Source: Agelaius tricolor (lineage: Eukaryota; Chordata; Aves; Passeriformes; Icteridae). Taken from it: 64,000 nt of DNA. The DNA is taken from contig JALJCS010000022.1 of NCBI GenBank assembly GCA_023055355.1, positions 9,037,001 to 9,101,000 of the forward strand. The letters run 5' to 3'. Below, piece after piece: positions 1 through 13,779 of the stretch (within the stretch, counting starts at the first letter, position 1; every line of letters starts with the position of its first letter). The translations under genes and the position numbers were made by a program. A model generated the notes under the pieces. That model was not told where the DNA came from. It worked only from the letters and a program-made list of their open reading frames with translations, and searched no databases.

Positions 1-1035
1 AACCATGTCTCTCCATCCTCTTCTACAAAAATTGGATTGCAGCTGTCAGGAATGCAGAGGGATGCAGCCTTCAGCAAACAGGACTTCTGTCAGGAATTAG
101 GTCAATTTGTTTGGTCACAGTGCTCAGATCCAGATCAATAACGTTGGACCCCTGGCTGTGCAGTCCTGGAACCAGGGACAGACAGCAGGATTCCACATGG
201 GCTGGGGTTCAGGCTGGTCCCACAGGCCACCCCTCAGTTATCCCTGCACGGCAAAGGGTGGCTGTGCTGGTGGTGGCAGATCTCTGGGCACACACACTGC
301 CTGTGACAGGCAGCCACTGATGGCTCTTCCTGCTCCCTGGGGCTGGCTGCTGGAGGACGAGCTGGGAGTTCCATCACTGCAGAGAGTTTTGTCTCTGTCA
401 TCCCAGAAAACTGCATAGTTCAAAAAGGCAAAGCCATTTGACTGTTCCTTTGAAGAAATGCAGCCAAGTTAAAAGAGTTAATAGAGGTAATTCTGGGCAG
501 CTTCCAGCAGCTGAGCTATTAATAAAAACAATGGAAAAATGCCAAACCTCCTCTGTTTTCTTTAGCAATTAGGATACATTCCTTTAAACTTCCAAGCTGC
601 AAACTCCACAGCTATCTGGGCAGGAGGGCACTTCTATCTGAGGCCTCTTTCCAGGGCTCTCTCCAGTGTGCCACTGGTAAACATTCTGGTTTTCTGTTGT
701 TCCCTCTCTAAAGGAAAAGACTGCTGAAGGGTTCAATTTTTCTTTTCTGGCTCTTTCTGTCCTTCTCCCCTCACCTCTTAACCAGATGGTACATGGATGA
801 CTAAAACCCACTTTGACTGATGCTTTGAGGACTTTGGAATAGGAAGCTTAATGTGCTTAAAGTGAAGTCAGCCTTTGATGATAAACATGCAGGCAGAGCA
901 AGCCTGGAGAAGGAGGATGCAGACACACACTTGTTAGACATTCTCACTTGACTGAATCTGTGAATGAAAGCACATGGTCCGACTCAGAAATATTTTTCCT
1001 CTTGTCATTTCTCCTTTTTTTTCCTGCTGACATAG
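1..1035 (+). other. GRK5: GRK5 intron (3' part)
   Basis: Noncoding sequence upstream of the first visible GRK5 exon. It ends in a T-rich tract followed by TAG at 1033-1035, a normal splice acceptor. The open frames here are short and none resembles a known protein. I see no repeat family in it. Assignment as intron follows from the exon at 1036. Confidence 0.8.
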
Positions 1036-3005
<1,970 letters not shown>

Positions 3006-3690
3006 TTCCAGCTCAGCCCCATGAAAAAACATGTTGCATCCTTCCACTATAATCTCTGGAGCTTCTGTGGATGAGAGAGCCTCCACCGTTGAGTGAAAAG
3101 AAAGAAAATCTGGATCTCCCAAATTGGAGATTTTCCATCCATTCCTTCCAGTGGAGCCTCACATTTTAAGAAGAAATTTCCACTCAGGTCTGTTTTTGGA
3201 GGTGGCACTCAAGACTGTGTGAATCAAATTTGTCTCTTTAGAACATTGCAATAGAAATTCAATGAACATGACTACTTGCACGTATTTAAATAGCATCATA
3301 CTAGAACTGAATTTTGTCTTTATTATTTTTAAAGAAAAGTTTTGTAAATTTCTCTATTGTCTCAGTTTACATTTTGTACATTTGTATTTAAATGAAAGTC
3401 AGACTTTGGAGGTGTATATTTTCCAAGCAGCAGCTGTAAAGCCATGTGTTTTAAGACATTTTTTTAAAAGAAACAAAATGTGACTCAAGACTTCCAGAGC
3501 CTCAAACGAGAAATCATTCTTTTTAGCAATTCTAGAAAATTCTTCATAAATCACTTTATCAGACGGGGGTTTATTGACATGCATTTTTATGGAACAGTTT
3601 ATTCTTAATTATTTTACATCTGTATATTTGGTTTACAGCAACACTGCATACATTTCTCCTATTCATTAGTTTGTAATGTCTCGCATTAAA
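3006..3690 (+). other. GRK5: GRK5 3' UTR with candidate poly(A) signal
   Basis: AT-rich sequence after the stop, with T-rich and TATTT-containing stretches. The variant poly(A) hexamer ATTAAA sits at 3685-3690, about 680 nt after the stop, which is a plausible 3' UTR length. The cleavage site itself cannot be read from the sequence. A second end further downstream is possible. Confidence 0.5.
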
Positions 3691-6600
3691 TGCTAAAAGA
3701 CAAGATATTGATGCATTCAAAAATGCAACTTGCTATGCTGATGGTTTGTGATGTCTTGGGACCAGCACAGCTGAGATTTGCACTTATGTTGTTGTTCCAT
3801 CAAAGGGTTTCAGTTAGACAGGGAGCCCTGTTTTAAGCTCTTTTCCTTCCCTAGTGTTTGTGCTGTTTCTAGCAACAGGCAGAACAAAGCTGAGGGAGAG
3901 GTGACCAGGAAAGCAAATGTCCATTTCTTTTTCTAGGACTTCAAACCTGCACCTGCTGAAATAAGAGCAAAAGCCCAAGGTCTTTCCACAGCTGCCCACA
4001 TCAAAGAGGCAGCAGGAGGGAAGTTCAGCAGTCTGGTTTGTGCCAACCATGAGATTTGTGACAGCTTTGTAGAGCTGAGCTGTGGAGGTTCAGAGTGGGA
4101 TCTGAGCTGCTTTTGGGTAGTAGCAGAACCCACGGGCTGTGCCTGCACTTAAAGTACTTCCATGTGTCATGCAAACACCCCCTGACACATCCCCTCAATT
4201 AGATCCTCAACTGAATGAAATGCCAGTATGAAATAATAACTCCCACTCCCAGCTCCATCATTCTTTGTCCAGGATCCTTTAACCATTGACAAATACTCTG
4301 TCTCCATTAGGATGAGGAGGATCAGGCAGGATCAGTAGCAGTACCTCAGGCATCAGAATCAGGCTCTTCTCAAGTATTTCACTCCTTATTGTTAAGAACA
4401 TCAGGCCAAAAATATGGTAACTTCCCTTCCACAGGAACTGGAAAACCTTTGTGCCCACAACTGCAGCCCAAAGTGTCTGTAGGCTGTGTTGGTTCCCCAG
4501 ACTCTTTACAATGTTGGCTAGACTATACGGATTTTTTAAACCTTTGGGTCATCAGGAGCATCTGAAAGCCACCCTGGTGTGTCTAAAATCCTGTTAGCCA
4601 GCAGTGGAGCTACCCCAGGGTCCAAGGAAGCCAAAATTCATTAGGCTGCCACGTGCATGTTCTGTGTGGCCAGTGCTGAGGGGGAAAAGGATGAAGGTTA
4701 GTGGTGGCAAATCCCTGGGTGAGAAACACACAGGAATGACATAGCAAAGCAGCTTGAAGTTGTGAGACAGAGAGACAGAACAGGGACTTGCATAGAGCAG
4801 CTGACAGAGAAGAGTCAAGACAGGGAGATGAGGCTTCAGCCATTCTCCCATGCCAGATGGTGGCATTGCAGATCTCATAGAAGATGCAGGATTTTGGAGA
4901 TGTTGCTAATTTGGCAAGTGAAGATGAAAATCTTCATTCTTCACCATCTCCTAGTATTGAGAAATAGCAGCCAATCCCTTACTGAAAGCTGGTGCACAAA
5001 CTGCAAATGTTGATTATATCTTTTAGATTCTCCCAGCCTTAACCTGTGGTGGATGACATTTTAGGGACAGCAGTGAATGACAGCATTTGTGCCTTGTCCT
5101 GCTGTCCTTTGAGCCAGGACAGAGCTCACTCAGCACCTCTAGGACTCTGGCAGTTGGAGTTTAGGGGCAATGCAGAGTCCTGGAAGGGTGAGAGCATTCA
5201 TTCTCCCTGGATACCTGCAGGGTGTGATGCTAGGGCTGGGTATCCTGAATTCTCATGGCATGGAAGAAGGATGCTGCTGTGCACCTGAAGGCACCAAGCC
5301 TGGGATGGAGCCCCTCTGAATCCAACCTCCTTGGAGCAGTGAGAGAGGAAGGGGAAAGACACAAAACACCACCAGCAGACAGAGATTTCATCCCTGCAGT
5401 GTTTCTACAAACTACAAACAGCATTACCATGCTGGGGCAGCAGAACTTTTCAGCCCCCAGCCCTGGAAGGCTTAAAATCCATCAGAAGTGCTAATGACCA
5501 GTCCTAGGGAACTCCTTGTCATGGTTTGGCTACAACAACAAAACCTGCAGGATTTCTTTTTTATTCCTTCTTATTTTTGTTGGGGTTAGTTTTTTGTTTA
5601 TTTTTTCAGCTTACCTTGCACTCAAAGCTGGAGTAGGAGCACAGTCCTTGCACTTCCATTGTGTGACCAGGTGCAGTTTGGGCCCAGAACTCAGGGCTGA
5701 AGCCCTGTCAAGGCAGTGCCCTGCTCAGCCAGGCTTTCACAGGCATTTGGCCATTGGCTCCATGGAATCGAATTTAAAAACCCCTGGGAACTTTGAAAAA
5801 AACTTACAGTTTTGTCACACAACCTTGGAGAGCATTTGCAATAAGATTTTTAGTATTTTGATTCCAGGTGAATTTTGAGGTGAGTTTGCAGGTAACAAAG
5901 GAGTAGAAAGGAGTAGCTCTGTAATAGCTTTCCAGACTGATTCATTTTCTTTATCTCCTCTTCAGTTAGCATCCAAATTCTTTCCAAAAAATGCATATGC
6001 TTAGGTCTGGTTGCTTGTTTTAAATAGACAGATGAGCAAACTTAGCTCTTTTTAAGAATCAGAAATTGTTTCCAATCTGATCCTGAATTATGCAAGCATG
6101 TCTTTTATTTTTAAATCTTTATTGAGGAGTCTGATGAACACTAATTAGTTGACAGACTTTCATGAGTCAGGTGTTTGCTATTCATTTCCTACAGTGTCTC
6201 AAGGTTCACTTGAGTCTTGTAACATTTTTTTCCCCACTGTTGGATGTGAGGCTTTTTTTAAACAAATGAATAATGAAGGGAAAAAAAAATAAACTCTTAG
6301 ATGTGCACTCTTGACCTGGATTATCTAAAAAGAGGTTTTTCACAAGAATGGCCATGACTCAGATGTTGTTTCTGAACAAAAGCCTGCTTGTGAAGCTGGG
6401 AAAGGTGTGAAGATAATCAAACCAAGCAGGTAGTGCAGATCAAAGTGAGAGTTAGGGAGCTGCAGAATTCAATATCTCAGTGTTCACCTGGCCCTGCTGG
6501 TTCCTGCCAGCTCAGAGACAAAACAGCTCTCCATAAACACAGCTTGGTACCACCTCAATTTGCAGTCACCCCAGAAACTACAGCTGAGAGTGCCATCAGC

Positions 6601-9600
6601 AATAGGAATCAAACTTGGCTGACCCAGTAAAGCACCAGATTTGAAGACAGTGATTCTTAAGGTCATTCACCCAAACCTCAGGATCCCGCTTGAATTCGCT
6701 GCTCACATTTCAAATCCAGCTGACCTTTTTCAGTGGCCATGCCTCAACTGAAAGAACCAGCAGGAAATGAACTTGCATTAGTGGTAAAACCACAGGCAGG
6801 GTGAGGAAGACACAGAAGCTGTGAGCTCTGGAGGACAGGCTGTGAAGTCCCACAGGGTGTGAATCTCCAGCAGGGGTGCAGGGGCACCACATTGCAGCAC
6901 CTCCTTCCTTGGGGCCACCATGTGTTGGTCAGAGTTTCTGCAGTGACCTGGAACAAGGGCTGGCCCATGCTTCAAAGGCAATGTTGTCCCTCTGAGGGTC
7001 AGAGGGGAGAGCTGGATGAGGCAAGCAGGAATCCCCCAGCCTGCATGGACAGAATCAGCCAGGAGCTCCCTGCACAGGCTGTTCTGGAAGAGCAATAAAT
7101 GCACAACCCCAGAACACATCTGCTGCTCCTCACCAACATCCATGGGACAGGAACGGGCTCCATTGTGAACAAGATGCTGGTGTTTTCACCCCTGCTCCAC
7201 AATTAGTTGTGATCATTGATTTGTTCAGTTAATGTTTGTGATATTCCCTGAAGTTGCTCACTGCAGAGGAGATCATTTGTCAGGCACTTCCCATACAATC
7301 TTGGAAAGACTGGACTTTTCTTTGGAGGAGCATCCTTTCTGTCTCTTGGCATGTGGACCCTCTTCCATCACGTGGAAGCCTGCAGGAGCTGTAGAAGCCC
7401 ACACTTCAAGGCTCTCCTGCCCAAGGATGGTCCCAGTCTGTCTCAGGCTTCAGGGAGGTTCATTTGGCAGTGAATTTTGGAAGAATCAAATGTTCAGCGG
7501 CTCCATGGAAATCAGGAAGTTCCAGAGTTGTCTTTCTCAAGCCTTTCACACATATGACCTTCAACTTAAAATAATACTAAAGATTTAGAGTAAGGAGAAT
7601 AATTACTAACACCCTCATGTAAAGTTAAGAGAAAGTCTGCATCAATTTAAAACATCTCTTCTGGGTGCTGGGCAGGACACACTTCCTTTTATACTAAATA
7701 ATATTAAAGTGCTGGCTGGTAATAATTGTCTTTCCTTAAATGCAAAAACTGAAAAGATAAAGAAATCGGTTCAGAGGATTTTAAAATTATTTCCTTTGGG
7801 GAAAAGAAAAAATTTCATCAAAGAAGGTGAAAGCCAACAATATGCTACAGTATTATGGGCTGACCTCCCCCAAATTTCTCTGTGATAATACAAATACAAT
7901 CTGCTGCAGTTGGATCAGCTAAGCTGGTGTACTGACAAATGGGCTTTATGAAAGAAGCAATTTTAAACAGATTGCTGCCTATTCATTAACATGAATATTA
8001 CTGCTGGCACATATGTATTCTCCTTGCTTTATGTACTGGAGCCAGGAGTGATGGTTTGTATTCCTCTTCTGGCTGTGTTTTTCTTCACTGCCCTGGGCAA
8101 ACCTCAGTGCAATTTTGTTTTCGCATTCCCAAACACGGAGGGATGCTCTCTGTCTGTCAATGGAAAGCACTTTGGAGTCTGTGCATAAACCAGATCAGTA
8201 TCAAGTCTTTGTATTATTATTTAAATGAAATAGGCTTAGTGTAGCTGCTCTTTATTTACATGACTAATGAGACACTCTCCTAAATTAGAACTCTTTTATT
8301 ATTGGTTTGTCTTAGCTCCTTAGAGATACTGAAACAGAACAAACTGCACTTCTGTAAGACATCTCCAGCAGACAAAGAGGTGGCAGTGCAAATGTTTCAA
8401 GTATTCAATTCTTGCTGAAGAGCTGGCCAGTAAGCGTGGCATTCACATGGAAACACTTCCTCTGATTTTTGAATGGAGATAAATAGTTATGAGGAAGGGA
8501 GCAAAACAACATTCATTGGTTCAACTTTTTTGGCCAAGCCTGCAAAGGATTCTCTAGGCACCCATTGACTGAGGTGCTGTGTGAAGTCCCAAACGTGGAT
8601 CTGGGGCAGATTGGGTCTGGAAGCAAAAGAGGCAAAAAGAGCAAAAGTGCCTGAGGTCAGTGGGCTCCAGAGGGGAACTCCAGGGTTTCTGGAGTGGTCC
8701 TGCAGAGAAGATTCACTCCCAGAGAAGAAACATCTCAGGTAGTGGCTGGACGGCAAATGTGTTTTCCTTTCTCATCACCCCACATGCAGCTGTTGGATGT
8801 GTTAATTAGCAAGGTCAAACGAGTTGTTTCATGTGTATTGAATGCGGTCTCCCTTAATTGCATTTCTTTCAAACACTGGACACTCTTCTAAAAGACTGAG
8901 CATTTTAGCCTTTTGAAGCTGAAAGCTGTAAAAACTTTATTTTGTGTTTCTGAGCAATGTAGATAGACCTAAAGATTTCATGAACTATCATGTGGTTGCC
9001 CATATCTGACTAATAATTAAATTGTAAAATTGCAGTTTCATATTAGGGTTAGTCTTTTCACCTGCTTTAAAAATTAAAAATCATATTTGGTATATAAACA
9101 CACACAGAATATCCTTCTGATTGAATTTCAAGAGCATATCCAGGAGTAAATGTTTTTAAGCACTTCTAATACTGTAGTCTATAAGAGGAGCAGACACTTC
9201 TAAAGCAATGTTAAAAGTTGTCTTTCATAACTGAGTCAACAGATCATTTTTGTAATAAACTAAAGCAAGTGTTCTCAATTAGAAGAGCTAGTGGCTGTTG
9301 ATATTGTACAAAAAAAGTCATTCTAATATCCAAAGGGTTAGGGGTGGGGAGGGTCTGTTTGGTTTTGTTTCTCTTTCCAGGGAGATCTTTAACATTGTTT
9401 GATGAAGCTAGTTTCATTTTGAGATTGTTACTGAAGATAAAGGCTTCTGTGTTCTATGGCTGCTTGGATTCTTCGTACATAATGTCCTAGTAATGTCACA
9501 GTGCTGCTGTATTTAGATCAAACCACTGTTTTGATTGGGTTTTTTGGCTTTTTTTTTTTTTTTAATAAATTCCTTAATTTAAATACATGGAAACCATATG

Positions 9601-9821
9601 TTTTGCTTTAATGAGGCACCTAATCAAGCAGAGATTCCTCAGGTGCTTTGGATCCTGAAGAGGGTTGCAGGGAGGGTGGGGTGCAGCCCATCTCTTCCTG
9701 GATGGCTTTGTGTGGTTTCTGTGTTCTGTCTCCCCACAGAGGTTGAGGGACCCAGCCTGGGGTTGGACCTCACTTTGGGCAGGTTCTGTTCTCATCAGGT
9801 CGTGTTTCACCTGATACCCCC
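3691..9821. other. Intergenic, unique-looking sequence downstream of GRK5
   Basis: No exon, RNA gene or clear mobile element recognised. Open frames are short (at most about 120 codons), overlap on both strands and show no known motif. Parts of 7.6-9.3 kb are AT-rich and free of obvious repeats, so conserved noncoding elements could be present, but that needs an alignment. Confidence 0.5.
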
Positions 9822-9906
9822 TTCCCTTCCCTTCCCTTCCCTTCCCTTCCCTTCCCTTCCCTTCCCTTCCCTTCCCTTCCCTTCCCTTCCCTTCCCTTCC
9901 CTTCCC
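9822..9906 (+). repeat. (TTCCC)17 pentanucleotide microsatellite
   Basis: Seventeen perfect tandem copies of TTCCC over 85 bp. The perfect array indicates recent expansion and likely length polymorphism. The strand is pure pyrimidine (pure purine on the other), a composition known to favour triplex formation. The Leu-Pro-Phe-Pro-Ser frame through it is a by-product. Confidence 0.97.
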
Positions 9907-10916
9907 GCTTTTGGGGTAAGTTCAGGGAGAAGGTGACAAAATCAAGGCTTGAGCTCTGCTTTAAGAGAGGTGAGCACTGCCTGATTTATGAGGCCCTGCT
10001 TGGAGAATAAATAAAACAACAACCAGCCAAGGTGCTGTGCAGAGTTCCATGGAGGAACATCTGAAACAGAGATAAAGGGCGGCTGCAAAATCACCAGCAC
10101 AACAGTGATGGTGCACTGCTTTTCCTTTAAGAGGAGAAAAAAAGAACTTTTCAAAGAGGCATAAAGAATATTTTTATGAGACCACCAATGGCAAGCAGTG
10201 TCTGCATCAAGTTGCACGGAAGAACATTGAGAAAACAGATTATCTGCATGAAAGAAGCAGCCACATCCAACAGCTAAGCTCAGTAAAACCCAAGGTAATA
10301 GACTATATAGATTCAGGTCATGCATATTATCACTCTCTAAACAAACCCAAGCCATTTTTCACAAGGTTTTAACAATCTGAGAGGCTGTGAGATGAAATTT
10401 TATTTCTTCTCTTAACAGCTCTTGGTGTTTTGTTGTTTTTTGGGGCTTTTTTTCTCTGTAACTTCATGTCTTTTCTGTGCAGCAACATCTAGATATGTTC
10501 CCTCCAGGGAGATTTAGTCTTCTTAGACTTTTCCACTATCTCTGACATGGGATGTGCAGCTTCTCAGAGGAAAGTCATGACACTGTTTTGAAGGAAATCC
10601 AATTTAAAAGGCACGTCAACTTTTTATAATTCCTCGGGGTGCTTTACAGATGAAAAATACCATAAATGGGCCTGACTCTGAAATTTCAGGTCTATGGGGT
10701 CTTTCTAGGGGAGGAAACATTACAAGTTTCTACCAAGTCAGAGTCTATCTTTTAGGGTTTTGAAATTCTATTTCACAATTGGTATTCAGTAAAAGTAAAA
10801 ACTAAAATTTAAATATGGCCTGTTAAAAACTGATGCTCTGAATTGTCTTGAGTAGAGAAAAGGAACTGCCCAGAGGCTAAGCAGCTTGAATAACCCATTT
10901 ACAGATGCTTGGGTAA
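9907..10916. other. Intergenic, nothing recognised
   Basis: No gene or repeat family recognised. A 137-codon minus frame at 9942-10355 has no familiar motif and is probably chance. Confidence 0.5.
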
Positions 10917-11160
10917 ATCACAGAACCATAGAATCATTAAGGTTGGAAAAGACTTCCAAGATCATCAGGTCAAACGTTTGACCAAACACCACCTTGTCCA
11001 CTAAACCATAGCATTAAGTCATTTCTGGAACATTTCCAGGGACTCCACCACCCTCCCTGGGCAACCCATTCCAAAGCCTCACCACTCTTTCAGAGAACAA
11101 AATTCCTGGTTTTCTGGTTTCTTTTTAATTGCAGCTTATTGCTGCTAATTTTTTTTCTTA
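10917..11160 (-). mobile_element. CR1 LINE 3' fragment
   Basis: The left end reads CATAGAATCATTAAGGTTGG, the reverse complement of the typical CR1 3' terminus. It continues through the CR1 3'-UTR text about weighted words such as CCATTCCAAAGCCTCACC. The element therefore points to the minus strand and is 5'-truncated, as most CR1 copies are. The right boundary is approximate. No coding part is included. Confidence 0.85.
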
Positions 11161-13105
11161 AGGGAGCTTTGTTTTCCTTTGCTGTCAGCAAATATCAGTC
11201 TCACCCTGACAGTGCAAGTCTCCACATACCTCTGTTCACTTAAATGACAGAGATCTGCAGAGAGGCTCAGGATGCTCCAGGCCTGCTCATCTGGGGTTAT
11301 TGCAGTGTGACAGCCATTAACATATCAGGAGCAAAAAGGCAGGCAGTTTCCCTTTTCTGAAAAGCTTGTAGATGGGAAATGACTTGCAAAACCAAACTTC
11401 AAAAGGACACATCCAAGTGTGCAAAGCCACATGTTTAAGAAATGAAAGAATTAAGGTTGCCTGTGTCCCATTAATACTGTTCCTCATGCACTGTTATTAT
11501 TATGCCCTCACATAATACCATGTTATTATTGTGCATCCACTCCTAGAGGAGAAACCAACCTCTGGCAAACTCACAATGAAAACCAGATGCATCCCCTCAA
11601 TGGCATCTGCTAATACATTATGAGTTTCAGACTTCCATTTAAATCTTTGAAAATAAAAATATTTTCCTGCAGGGAAAATCTCACCTAATTGGCTGCTCCC
11701 TCCCTTTGCAGCAGGAAGACAATTGGGAATTCAGAAAAATTCATTTGGCCTAAATATTTAGTGTTTTCTCCCACACACAAAGAACTGAGAGCTCTCAGTA
11801 TCCTATCTCACTTCCCTTAGATTATCTTGATCCCAGGATGGGGAAAAGGATGTGGAATGAGTCTTACATGTTTCCCTTCCCCTTTTTTTAGGGGGGAAAC
11901 TCTTGGTTGTTTCCTGAGGGAAGTGGCAGAGGGATGTGAGAAGTTCCTTAATCTGCCCTCCCTTTTCCTCGTATCTTCAAAGTCTGAAAAACACAAACAT
12001 GAGGCCAAGAGCTGAGGAGGCAATGCAGAAGAAATATTTATGCAAGCAGGTGTTGGGAAGAAGGAAAATGTGACCTGCAGAAGGGACAAGACAACTTGGG
12101 GGGGCAAGTTTCACCAGGGCTGAAGAAACAGAGGCACAAGAAGGGAAAAGTGATGGAGAGGAGTCAGACTGGAAGGGGCTGGGTATAGCCAGGGCCATGG
12201 TTTACTTGTTAAATCACATTAAAACAAGTCTGAAAGCAAAGAGAAAAACATCTATTCAAACCACAACTATAATGAGGAATTTATTGCTGACGATACCACA
12301 GGCAGTAATAGATCTTTCTGGAAGTTTAAAATCATTGCTTCATTTGGGTCTGATATTCACTGTGGAATTAAACATTGACATTTCCCATAGTAAAAAGATT
12401 CAGCTGCAGCTGACATTTTATACTTACATGACCACGATAAACATTAAAATACAATAAACAATTTGAAGTTCAGATTACATTAGGAATTCCCTATATGGTT
12501 CTTGTATTTACAGAAGGAAAGAGGGAAGGAGCCTTCTTTCATACTTAATTCCATCATTCTAACTTAAATCCAGCATTTTTTCCTCTTTGCCCCTGTGGTG
12601 GTTTTTGAGTCAAGGGGTTTTGAGTCTGCAAATGAAACCATAATGGCTGATCATATTTAAATGTAGATCTTATGTCTGTGTTTGCTTCCTCATGCATCAG
12701 ACTCTTGCAGTGATCCACCTCGTAATTACATGGCAATGACTGAAAATCAGTAATTTTTTATCAACTATTTGCATCTGTGTCAGAAATAAGTCACAGTAAG
12801 AACATAAATCAGTTGGGCCACAGTGTCACGATAAAAGCAAGGGGCTTAAAAGAAGTGAAATAGAGTCAGAATACAACAGCCTTTCCTCAGATTAATTAAC
12901 ACAAAGTGCACAGCAGGAAACAAGCTACTCCTCTGACACTAATCAGCTTTTTTGAAGGCAACTTAAGTATTCTAGGAATACATGCATATGTTGAGTACAC
13001 TGCTGTAACATGCGTGTGTTTAGAACACTGCTATAACTGCACCTACGGCTCAATCATGCCGATTCTTTCCAGGAAATAACTGAAAACAAATATATGCAAT
13101 GTTAA
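11161..13105. other. Intergenic, AT-rich, no gene recognised
   Basis: No exon or repeat recognised. The part from about 12.5 to 13.1 kb is AT-rich, low in simple repeats and rich in homeodomain-like TAAT and ATTA words; that is only a weak hint of regulatory sequence. Confidence 0.4.
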
Positions 13106-13218
13106 TCAAGAACAATCCCAAAACAAGCCCCTTTCTGCATCAGAGCTAAAATCAGAGTGGTGCAGAGCAGGACCCAACTCTTCCAGGGCTGCACGAAAAT
13201 CTGCGACCATCTCCAGCA
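13106..13218 (-). pseudogene. Possible frameshifted continuation of the 13.2-13.7 kb block
   Basis: Directly after the TGA at 13219, the next frame reads EVMLEMVADFRAALEELG and ends in a stop at 13106-13108. Its acidic and hydrophobic spacing looks helical and protein-like. If it belongs to the same protein as the preceding exon, one base has been lost near the run GAGAAGTG. If not, it is simply untranslated sequence in which this frame happens to be open. I cannot decide between the two from the sequence alone. Confidence 0.3.
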
Positions 13219-13728
13219 TCACTTCTCCTGCACCAGCGCTTCTAGAGGAGCAGTGATGGGCACTGTCAAAAGCTCCAAGAAGTCTCCAGAGTAGACCTTT
13301 AGGATGTTCTGGATCTCCTGCTGAGCCTTGCTCTCCATTCCCCTGTGGCTGTGCTGCTGTGCTGGGCTGCAGGGCTGCTCTCCCTCCTGGCCCAGCACCC
13401 GCACGGCGCCGCAGCCGCTCCTGCGCCGCCACACCCTGGGCTCCAGCAAGGGGCTCTGGCTCCTCTCTGCAGAGCCCCTGGGTTTCCTGCTGCACCTCTT
13501 GCTCTCGTAGCTCCCCAGCTCCATCAGCCTCTCGTTGAAGTACTCCTGCAGGGGCTTGTCCTGGAAGCCAGGGCTGGTGGGCTGGTGGCCTCTCAAGCAG
13601 CCTCCAGAGCAGCTCCCCAGGCAATGGGGTAAGGAGCCCCTCCTTGGGAAGTCACTGAGCCTCTTCCCTCTTTCCAGGTCCTGGAAAACTTGGTTGAAGG
13701 CAGGATTTCCCAAATAACTTTTTGATAA
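13219..13728 (-). CDS. Unrecognised coding-like exon or recent pseudogene
   Basis: I do not recognise this protein. On the minus strand an open frame of 169 residues runs from 13728 to a TGA at 13219-13221. Just upstream, about 13732-13779 is a pyrimidine tract followed by AACAG, a very good splice acceptor, so reading would enter as LSKSYLGNPAFNQVFQDL. The middle part (about 13330-13560), including the segment with EYFNERLMELGSYESKRC, uses almost only G or C at third positions, as expected of a real avian coding exon. No ATG begins the frame, so it would be an internal or terminal exon. A second frame is open across 13106-13624 and contains EVMLEMVADFRAALEELG just after this frame's stop. 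A single-base loss near 13220 in a longer gene would explain both. No upstream partner exon or poly(A) signal was found. A decayed gene fragment is the main alternative. Confidence 0.4.
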   Translation of the reverse strand, partial: LSKSYLGNPAFNQVFQDLERGKRLSDFPRRGSLPHCLGSCSGGCLRGHQPTSPGFQDKPLQEYFNERLMELGSYESKRCSRKPRGSAERSQSPLLEPRVWRRRSGCGAVRVLGQEGEQPCSPAQQHSHRGMESKAQQEIQNILKVYSGDFLELLTVPITAPLEALVQEK

Positions 13729-13738
13729 CTGTTTTAAA

Positions 13739-13779
13739 GGGGGAGAGGTGGGGGGGTGGGGGAAGGCAGGGTTGGGGGC
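13739..13779 (+). other. G-rich tract with G-quadruplex potential
   Basis: The plus strand has five runs of at least three G within about 40 bases (GGGGG, GGGGGGG, GGGGG, GGG, GGGGG). On the minus strand it is the C-rich pyrimidine tract leading to the acceptor at 13729-13731. The composition is seen directly; folding is inferred. Confidence 0.6.
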
